A stretch of 15,285 bases of DNA from Rickettsiales bacterium. GTDB lineage: Bacteria > Pseudomonadota > Alphaproteobacteria > Rickettsiales > Deianiraeaceae. Shown piece by piece: positions 8,101 through 13,152 of the stretch (position 1 is its first letter; each line of letters begins with the position of its first letter). The translations under genes were made by a program, and so were the position numbers. A model generated the notes under the pieces. That model saw only the letters and a list, made by a program, of their open reading frames with translations. It had not been told where the DNA came from and ran no database searches. The DNA is taken from contig JAFUUN010000118.1 in the NCBI GenBank assembly GCA_017477855.1, positions 1 through 15,285 on the forward strand, in the 5' to 3' direction.

Positions 8101-8193
8101 GTTGCGCTGCCCGAGGCCACACCCTCGCCATTTGGCACCGCTACGCTCCTCCTCGCTACGCTCGTCGGCCAAATGCGCTCCGCGCCACGCAAC
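8101..8193 (-). repeat. GC-rich palindromic element, copy 2
   Basis: This 93-bp copy lies in the divergent gap between the VirB6-like gene and cdsA. Read on the minus strand it starts GTTGCGT and ends GCGCAAC, giving six Watson-Crick pairs and one G-T wobble in the terminal helix. The hairpin GCGC-GGA-GCGC is unchanged. The central stem is ATTTGGC/GCCAAAT, so its outermost pair changed on both sides relative to copies 1 and 4. The 31-base central loop contains GAGCGTAGCG twice. The third hairpin is CGAGG-GTGTGG-CCTCG, differing only in the loop. Confidence 0.85.
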
Positions 8194-8213
8194 ACTACAT
8201 CAGGAATTATTCC

Positions 8214-8241
8214 TTGACATTTATGATTATCAAAGTAAAAA
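8214..8241 (+). promoter_or_regulatory. Predicted promoter of cdsA
   Basis: A perfect TTGACA (8214-8219) is followed by a 16-base spacer and TAAAAA (8236-8241). Transcription would begin near 8248, leaving a leader of about 26 bases without a Shine-Dalgarno motif before the ATG at 8274. Confidence 0.42.
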
Positions 8242-8273
8242 CTTAGTCAGTTTTTTTGTGTTGAATTAGTTGT

Positions 8274-9140
8274 ATGGTAGATAAAAAGGAGTTGCAGGAA
8301 GGTACGAAAAAGGCAGCACAAAAGATTGATAAACTAAAAGAAGAGGGTTTCAAGCAAGCGCAATCAATTTTTAATATTGTCTTTGAGGTTGGAAAAAATG
8401 TATTTTTTGTCACAAAAACATTGCTTGGAAAACTGTTTTTTTTCTTAAATGCACTGCCAGAAAAGGCCAAAAAAAGAATAATCTCAGGTGTTGTGATGAT
8501 TGTTGCATTTGCAGTTGTTGTGTCAATTGGCCAAATAGTTTATACAATCGGCATCTTTGCATGTGGATGTTTGATGATTTACGAACTCATTACAATGCTT
8601 GACAAAATCAAAGATAAAAGCAATCGCACATTTGTTCTTCTGCGCCGCTGGGGAATTATCTATATCGCAATTTGTTGTTTGTCTATTATCCTCGTTCGCA
8701 ATGCAACGGCGCAAGGACTAAAAATCACATGGTGGATGTTTATCACTGTCTATTCAGTTGACACATTTGCCTACATCTTTGGCAAGAAATATGGCAAACT
8801 ACAACTTGCACCAAAAATTAGTCCGAACAAGACATATGAGGGCGCAATCTTGGGGTCGTTCTGCGCGTTTTTCATATCAATGTTGCTCTACAAAGCGTTT
8901 GGGACATATTCAGAAGATGCATTTTCAGGTGAGAGCTTTGCAATTTTTAGCATCATTGTAATCATCCTTGCACAAATGGGAGACCTTTCTGAGAGCGCGA
9001 TCAAGCGTCAATGTGGTGTAAAAGACAGTGGAACATTAATACCTGGACATGGTGGAGTATTTGACAGATTAGACAGCATGTTGATTGTTGCACCATTTGT
9101 ATATATTATCTTGTTTTTAAATGGTGGAGTTTTATTCTGA
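8274..9140 (+). CDS. cdsA: Phosphatidate cytidylyltransferase (CDP-diglyceride synthase)
   Basis: CdsA makes CDP-diacylglycerol from phosphatidic acid and CTP in the inner membrane, the branch point to all phospholipids. The 288-residue product carries the family signature near its C-terminus: Ser241, Lys244-Arg245, Lys250-Asp251, PGHGG (257-261), Asp264-Arg265 and Asp267. The upstream SPNKTYEG motif (183-190) and SVDTFAYIFG (161-170) are also typical. Multiple membrane helices start at about residue 70. Residues 1-65 are an extra N-terminal segment, first charged (Lys/Glu, likely helical), then Phe-rich and hydrophobic, placed before the KKRIISG sequence where ordinary CdsA proteins begin. 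No internal ATG offers a convincing later start. The last 20 bases overlap the next gene, implying coupled expression. Confidence 0.93.
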   Translation: MVDKKELQEGTKKAAQKIDKLKEEGFKQAQSIFNIVFEVGKNVFFVTKTLLGKLFFFLNALPEKAKKRIISGVVMIVAFAVVVSIGQIVYTIGIFACGCLMIYELITMLDKIKDKSNRTFVLLRRWGIIYIAICCLSIILVRNATAQGLKITWWMFITVYSVDTFAYIFGKKYGKLQLAPKISPNKTYEGAILGSFCAFFISMLLYKAFGTYSEDAFSGESFAIFSIIVIILAQMGDLSESAIKRQCGVKDSGTLIPGHGGVFDRLDSMLIVAPFVYIILFLNGGVLF

Positions 9141-9855
9141 CATAGTTGTCCGAGTGGCAGTTTTGTTTTTTGCATTGTGGGCTGGTGGAATTTCTACAAC
9201 CCTCTACGGGCGCCTACCGTCAGATACGCCAATTGGACCAGCTCACAAGCCAATGTGCGACCACTGTGGCAAAAGAATATCCTTCAAATACTTCATTCCA
9301 GTCATTGGCTACTTCCTCAGCAATGGTAAATGCGTTCACTGCCAACAGAAGATCCCACGCATATATCTTTGTATAGAACTCGTCATTACAGCCTATATCA
9401 TGCTGCTGTCATTCAGGTTTAATGCATTTGATGAGGTGTTTATAACCAAAGCACTGTTCTGTGCTTACTTAATTACATTGCTGTTTATCTACCGCACACA
9501 TCGCCAAATCAAGGTTCGCTTCATATGGATCCTCGCATCATGCATTTTGGCATATCGTGGCTATTCAGGCAACTTGCCCAACCTTATTGACTTATTCATC
9601 TGTTTCATCATTACCTATTTTGCATTTTCAATTTATGAAAAATACATCAAGCTTGAAAAAATTGAGTTTGTCATGTGTGTTATGCTTGTCATGCAACTTG
9701 GTTTTATTGTGGCAATTGTATTTTTCTTGTCGTCATTAATATTCATTTTCTTTCACAATTACATTTTCAAGAGTTCACCCGTCTACAAATTGGAAACACA
9801 CCACATCGTTGAACTTCCAATTTATTCTTCACTTGTGCTTGCATTTATAATATAG
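9121..9855 (+). CDS. Prepilin peptidase (A24) homologue, catalytic aspartates apparently missing
   Basis: The 244-residue product is hydrophobic. Residues 21-93 match the N-terminal domain of PilD-type prepilin peptidases: a membrane helix, GISTTLYGRLP (the usual N-V-Y-RLP region), then a zinc-type Cys46-x2-Cys49 and Cys71-x2-Cys74 pair around FIPVIGYFLSNGKC, followed by the usual IELV. PilD removes pilin leaders and N-methylates the new end. The peptidase half is unusual. The first catalytic Asp region (normally xxDLExxLLPD) reads FIYRTHRQIKV with no Asp, and the GxGD box is absent; the best alignment puts Glu182 there. It may be inactive, methylase-only, or very diverged. The ATG at 9121 lies inside cdsA and supplies the first helix; the next in-frame Met is residue 45, so this start is favoured. 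No Shine-Dalgarno motif precedes it. Confidence 0.72.
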   Translation: MVEFYSDIVVRVAVLFFALWAGGISTTLYGRLPSDTPIGPAHKPMCDHCGKRISFKYFIPVIGYFLSNGKCVHCQQKIPRIYLCIELVITAYIMLLSFRFNAFDEVFITKALFCAYLITLLFIYRTHRQIKVRFIWILASCILAYRGYSGNLPNLIDLFICFIITYFAFSIYEKYIKLEKIEFVMCVMLVMQLGFIVAIVFFLSSLIFIFFHNYIFKSSPVYKLETHHIVELPIYSSLVLAFII

Positions 9856-9891
9856 CTTGACTGTAAAAATTGTTTTTCAATCAAAAGTTGT

Positions 9892-10683
9892 ATGAAAGTT
9901 AGAACAATTTGTTTGTCATTGTTGCTGTGTGCGTTATTTAATCACAGCGCACTTGCAAAAGGAAAGGTTAAAAAAGCGCCACAAAAACCAAAAATCATTG
10001 GTGTTATTGGAGATTACTTGGTAAATGAAAACAACAAACATGACTATTCCAGCTGGCCGTTGCACGTCATGAGATACCAATATATTGACAACTTAGTAAG
10101 TGCATGTGAGGATGAAAATGTGGCTTTTGTAATGTTGACAAACACAAGTGAGCAAGTTGATAAAATTGCAGATGCAGTTGATGCAGTTATATTAACTGGT
10201 GGAGGCGGCGACCCGACAGGAAAAAGAGATAGATTTGAAAATCTCATGGTCAATAGCATAATTGAGAGAAAAAAGCAAATTTTTGCAATTTGTCGTGGTA
10301 TGCAAATGATTAATCATTTTCTTGGTGGAGAGATAATTGAAATGCAGCCAGATCAGAAAAAGCGTCACAAAACTGCAACATACTGCCGTGACTGTAATCA
10401 TACACAACATAGTGTAATTCTTGACGAGAACTCAAAGTTGGCCTCAATATTGGGAAAAACTAAAATACATGTGAACACAAATCACAATTTTTCTGTCGGA
10501 AAAATGGCAGATGGACTTGTCATAACGGGGCGCTCACCAGAGGACAATGTTCCAGAAGTTATGGAGATGAAAAATTATCCAAAATTCTTTCTGGCCGTAC
10601 AATGGCACCCAGAGTTCCTATCGACAGATGATGATGTAAAAATGCTTCGTGCATTCTGTCATGCTGTGGCGGTGAATAAGTAG
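9892..10683 (+). CDS. Exported gamma-glutamyl hydrolase-like class I amidotransferase (peptidase C26)
   Basis: This 263-residue protein has the fold motifs of the PuuD/gamma-glutamyl hydrolase family, which cleaves gamma-glutamyl bonds. The nucleophile elbow is AICRGMQ with Cys134, and the His-Glu dyad is His239 and Glu241 in QWHPEF. The oxyanion-region LTGGGGDP (101-108) and the histidine-bearing VNTNHNF (194-200) are also present. Residues 1-22 form a Sec signal peptide (basic start, Leu-rich core, ALA before Lys23), so the mature enzyme would act in the periplasm or outside, unlike cytoplasmic PuuD. A CRDC pair (165-168) follows the core. The substrate is unknown; glutamyl peptides or cell-wall fragments are guesses. 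It follows the A24 homologue by 36 bases on the same strand, with no clear promoter or terminator between them. Confidence 0.85.
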   Translation: MKVRTICLSLLLCALFNHSALAKGKVKKAPQKPKIIGVIGDYLVNENNKHDYSSWPLHVMRYQYIDNLVSACEDENVAFVMLTNTSEQVDKIADAVDAVILTGGGGDPTGKRDRFENLMVNSIIERKKQIFAICRGMQMINHFLGGEIIEMQPDQKKRHKTATYCRDCNHTQHSVILDENSKLASILGKTKIHVNTNHNFSVGKMADGLVITGRSPEDNVPEVMEMKNYPKFFLAVQWHPEFLSTDDDVKMLRAFCHAVAVNK

Positions 10684-10688
10684 TTATT

Positions 10689-10774
10689 GTTGCGCAGCGC
10701 GGAGCGCGTTTGTGCGACAAACGAAGTGAGGAGCGAAATACAAACCGCGAGGGCGTGGCCTCGGGCGGCGCAAC
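10689..10774 (+). repeat. GC-rich palindromic element, copy 3
   Basis: This 86-bp copy begins 5 bases after the hydrolase stop codon. Its terminal helix GTTGCGC/GCGCAAC is perfect. The GCGC-GGA-GCGC and CGAGG-GCGTGG-CCTCG hairpins match the other copies. The central stem is GTTTGT/ACAAAC, so the sixth pair is T-A where copies 1, 2 and 4 have G-C. A competing local hairpin CGTTTGT-GCG-ACAAACG is also possible. As it sits directly behind a gene it could act as a transcription terminator, but it lacks a following T-run. Confidence 0.85.
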
Positions 10775-10797
10775 ACAAAATTTAAAAAATAATTTTC

Positions 10798-10825
10798 TTG
10801 CAATAACCAAAAATTTTGATAAAAT
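10798..10825 (+). promoter_or_regulatory. Predicted promoter of the 66-codon gene
   Basis: TTGCAA (10798-10803), a 16-base spacer and TAAAAT (10820-10825) form a good sigma70-like match. The expected start near 10832 would leave a leader of only about 9 bases before the ATG at 10841. Confidence 0.42.
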
Positions 10826-10840
10826 CTCAATGGTTTTTAT

Positions 10841-11041
10841 ATGAGTAGAGGTTATAATCCTGATAAAAACTCCCTTCATCAAGAAGAAATAGAATATTAC
10901 AATAACATTGCAAGTGACAATGGCAAAGGTCCAGTCCGATTGCGAAAGCGCAAGAATGGTAAAAACAAAGAACAACAATTTAACTTTGACGTTAGTAAAT
11001 ATAAAATGGGCGCAAATTGTATTTTGCTGGACAGATTTTAA
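10841..11041 (+). CDS. Small hypothetical protein
   Basis: This 66-residue product matches no family I recognise. It is hydrophilic and basic in the middle (VRLRKRKNGKNKEQQ, 32-46), with an acidic-aromatic stretch before that (EEIEYYNN, 15-22) and a C-terminus NCILLDRF. It has no signal peptide or membrane segment. Support for its being real: it has its own promoter-like sequence, its length fits a 157-base gap and the downstream space exactly, and its TAA overlaps the transketolase stop by four bases (TTAA). It could be a nucleic-acid-binding or ribosome-associated small protein, but nothing in the sequence proves this. Confidence 0.5.
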   Translation: MSRGYNPDKNSLHQEEIEYYNNIASDNGKGPVRLRKRKNGKNKEQQFNFDVSKYKMGANCILLDRF

Positions 11042-12975
11042 CCAATGTTCTTAACAATTTTCTCCACTGTAAATCCAAAATATTCAGCCAAATCGCTTCC
11101 TTTTCCTGACTTCCCAAATTCACTAATATTCACAACTTTTCCATCTCTTGTCAAGTTTGCAAGACACAATCCAGTCCCTGCCTCAATGGCAACAAACTCT
11201 TTACTGTTAGAATATAAAATCTCATCTTGTGCCTGCTTTGAAAGCTGTTGCAAAAGCTCCAAGCAGTAGATACTCACAACTCTGATTTTCTTGTCTTGTT
11301 CTTCCAGCTTTTTGGCTACATTCACAGACAGTTCAACATCGCTTCCGCTTGTCAAAATTGTTATATCAAATGTTTCCGCGCCACCGCTTTTGTAGATAAT
11401 ATAAGCCCCATTTTGAATTTTCTCTGCCTTTTGATGCATCTGCGCCAAGTTCTGGCGGCTCAACACCATAGCACAAGGTTTTTTCAAACGCAAAGCTGTA
11501 TTGTAGCATTCAAGCGTTTCTTCAATATCGCAAGGTCTAAATACAAGCAGGTCGGGTATTAGTCGCAAGCTGTCAAGATGTTCTATTGGCTCATGAGTAG
11601 CGCCGTCCTCGCCGACATAAAAGCTGTCATGAGTGAGAATATGTATCATCGGCAAGTTCATCAGTGCTGACATACGAATTGCAAGTTTGTATGTATCGCT
11701 AAACACCAAGAAGGTCCCTGAATACGGCACAAAACCGCATACTGAAAGCCCGCACATGATGCCTCCCATAGCGAATTCACGGATACCGTAATGGATGTAG
11801 TTCCCGCTCATGTCCGTTGGCGTAATTGGTTTGCATGCAGAGTTATAGGACATAATGCTGCTTCCCAAGTCGGCCGTTCCACCAATGACGTTCGGATTAT
11901 CTGCTATAATTGCCTCCAAAACCTTCCCTGATGACTTACGACTTGCTTCTTTTTCCGCGTTTTTGAAATATTCCAAAATCTCCTCCTGCTTTGCCTGCGA
12001 GATTGACAATTTGCAGTCAAAAAACTCTTTCATTTCCGTCTTTTTGTCGCTCTTTTCAAACTCATCCTGCCAGCTGTTATAGTGCTCTTCATTGCGTTTC
12101 CAGAAGTTCCGCCAGTCGCGCAGAATGTCTTCCTCAACCTCAAATGGCTCGCATTTCCAGTCAATTTTCTGCTTGAAGTCAACATATTCCTCATCGCTCA
12201 GCGGTGCGCCGTGTATTTTATTGCTGTCCTGCTTCAAGCTGGCATAGCCAATGTGCGTGTGTGCTTGGATAAATACTGGCTTGCCGCAGTGTTTAGCGGC
12301 CTCAAAGCATGCGTTTATTGCATCAACATCGTGGCCATCGCATTCAAATGTTTCAAAGCCGTTGGACTTGAACCGCATCAGCATGTCCTCGCTGACCGCA
12401 ATATCAGTGCTGCCATCAATGGTGATTTTGTTGTCATCGTGGATTACAATCAGGTTGTTCAACTTATGGTGCCCTGCAAAACTGCATGCCTCGTAGCAAA
12501 CGCCCTCCATTAGGCATCCATCGCCAACAAGACAGTAGGTTTTTGCATCAAACAGGTTGCCAAACCTTGCCTGCAACATTTTCTGCCCCAGAGCCATTCC
12601 AACTGCGCTTGCAATACCAAATCCAAGTGGACCAGTGCTTATTTCTACACCTTCAAGTATGCCATATTCTGGATGTCCTGCTGTTTTTGAGCCAAGCTGA
12701 CGGAACCTTTTCAAATCCTCTTTTGTTATGTCGCGGTAGCCAGCCAAGTATAGAACTGCGTAGAGCATCGCGCTTCCATGCCCTGCCGAGAGCACAAATC
12801 TGTCCCTGCCAAGCCACTTTGGGTCGTTAGGATTGAATACCAAATGGTTTTTGTAGAGTTCAGTCACAACGTCGCTTGCGCCAAGCACAATTCCTGTGTG
12901 CCCTGACTTTGCCTGACGAATTTGGTCTACCCCTAACACTCTGACTGCATTTGAATATTTGTTTCCGAAGGTCAT
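11038..12975 (-). CDS. tkt: Transketolase
   Basis: Transketolase is a cytoplasmic thiamine-diphosphate and divalent-metal enzyme that moves two-carbon units between sugar phosphates in the non-oxidative pentose phosphate pathway. The 645 residues are close to the usual 660. Visible landmarks are SGHTG with His26, AGHGS with His66, the cofactor motif GDGCLMEG (151-158) ending at NKITIDG with Asn182, KIHGAP (His255), GTADL (366-370), GIREFAMGG with the cofactor-activating Glu400, and THDSFYVGEDGATHEP (448-463) with His449, Asp457 and His461. All expected catalytic positions are occupied. The ATG at 12975 gives the standard N-terminus. TTGACA occurs at 13009-13004 upstream, but no good -10 box follows. 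It is transcribed away from lon. Confidence 0.97.
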   Translation of the reverse strand: MTFGNKYSNAVRVLGVDQIRQAKSGHTGIVLGASDVVTELYKNHLVFNPNDPKWLGRDRFVLSAGHGSAMLYAVLYLAGYRDITKEDLKRFRQLGSKTAGHPEYGILEGVEISTGPLGFGIASAVGMALGQKMLQARFGNLFDAKTYCLVGDGCLMEGVCYEACSFAGHHKLNNLIVIHDDNKITIDGSTDIAVSEDMLMRFKSNGFETFECDGHDVDAINACFEAAKHCGKPVFIQAHTHIGYASLKQDSNKIHGAPLSDEEYVDFKQKIDWKCEPFEVEEDILRDWRNFWKRNEEHYNSWQDEFEKSDKKTEMKEFFDCKLSISQAKQEEILEYFKNAEKEASRKSSGKVLEAIIADNPNVIGGTADLGSSIMSYNSACKPITPTDMSGNYIHYGIREFAMGGIMCGLSVCGFVPYSGTFLVFSDTYKLAIRMSALMNLPMIHILTHDSFYVGEDGATHEPIEHLDSLRLIPDLLVFRPCDIEETLECYNTALRLKKPCAMVLSRQNLAQMHQKAEKIQNGAYIIYKSGGAETFDITILTSGSDVELSVNVAKKLEEQDKKIRVVSIYCLELLQQLSKQAQDEILYSNSKEFVAIEAGTGLCLANLTRDGKVVNISEFGKSGKGSDLAEYFGFTVEKIVKNIG

Positions 12976-13021
12976 AGTTTGAAGAAATGGGTGGTTTGTT
13001 TATTGTCAATGTTTTTATGGT

Positions 13022-13102
13022 GTTGCGCCGCCCGAGGCCACGCCCTCGCCGTTTGGCTGCGCCTCGTTCCTCGTCGGCCAAACGCGCTCCGCGCCGCGCA
13101 AC
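13022..13102 (-). repeat. GC-rich palindromic element, copy 4
   Basis: This 81-bp copy lies between the divergent transketolase and lon genes. On the minus strand it has a perfect terminal helix GTTGCGC/GCGCAAC, the hairpin GCGC-GGA-GCGC, the central stem GTTTGGC/GCCAAAC with a 19-base loop, and CGAGG-GCGTGG-CCTCG. It is almost identical to copy 1 in opposite orientation. Confidence 0.88.
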
Positions 13103-13108
13103 TCATCC

Positions 13109-13138
13109 CTTGAAATCTAAAATTTCATTCTATATCTT
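13109..13138 (+). promoter_or_regulatory. Predicted lon promoter, possibly heat-shock (RpoH) type
   Basis: CTTGAAA (13109-13115) is followed by TCTATATCTT (13129-13138). As a sigma70 promoter it reads TTGAAA, 17 bases, TATCTT. It also partly fits the alphaproteobacterial heat-shock pattern as I recall it (CTTG, 17-18 bases, CYTATNT), with a 16-base spacer and one -10 mismatch (T for the first C). lon is a classical heat-shock gene. The transcript would start about 8 bases before the ATG. Confidence 0.4.
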
Positions 13139-13152
13139 TGATTGTATTCGTA

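Noticed and set aside
9857..9886. Promoter for the secreted hydrolase (TTGACT)
   Set aside because: No acceptable -10 box follows at 16-18 bases; co-transcription with the genes ahead is as likely.
10689..10774. Repeat elements as tRNA genes
   Set aside because: The 7-bp terminal helix with 4-bp and 5-bp side arms recalls a tRNA, but there is no T-loop sequence, no normal anticodon arm, and extra bases lie between the last arm and the terminal helix.
10559..10978. 139-codon minus-strand frame
   Set aside because: It is antisense to the hydrolase 3' end, reads through repeat copy 3 and overlaps the 66-codon gene; the composition does not look like a protein.
12082..12513. 143-codon plus-strand frame
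   Set aside because: It is antisense to the thiamine-diphosphate region of transketolase; no motif of its own.
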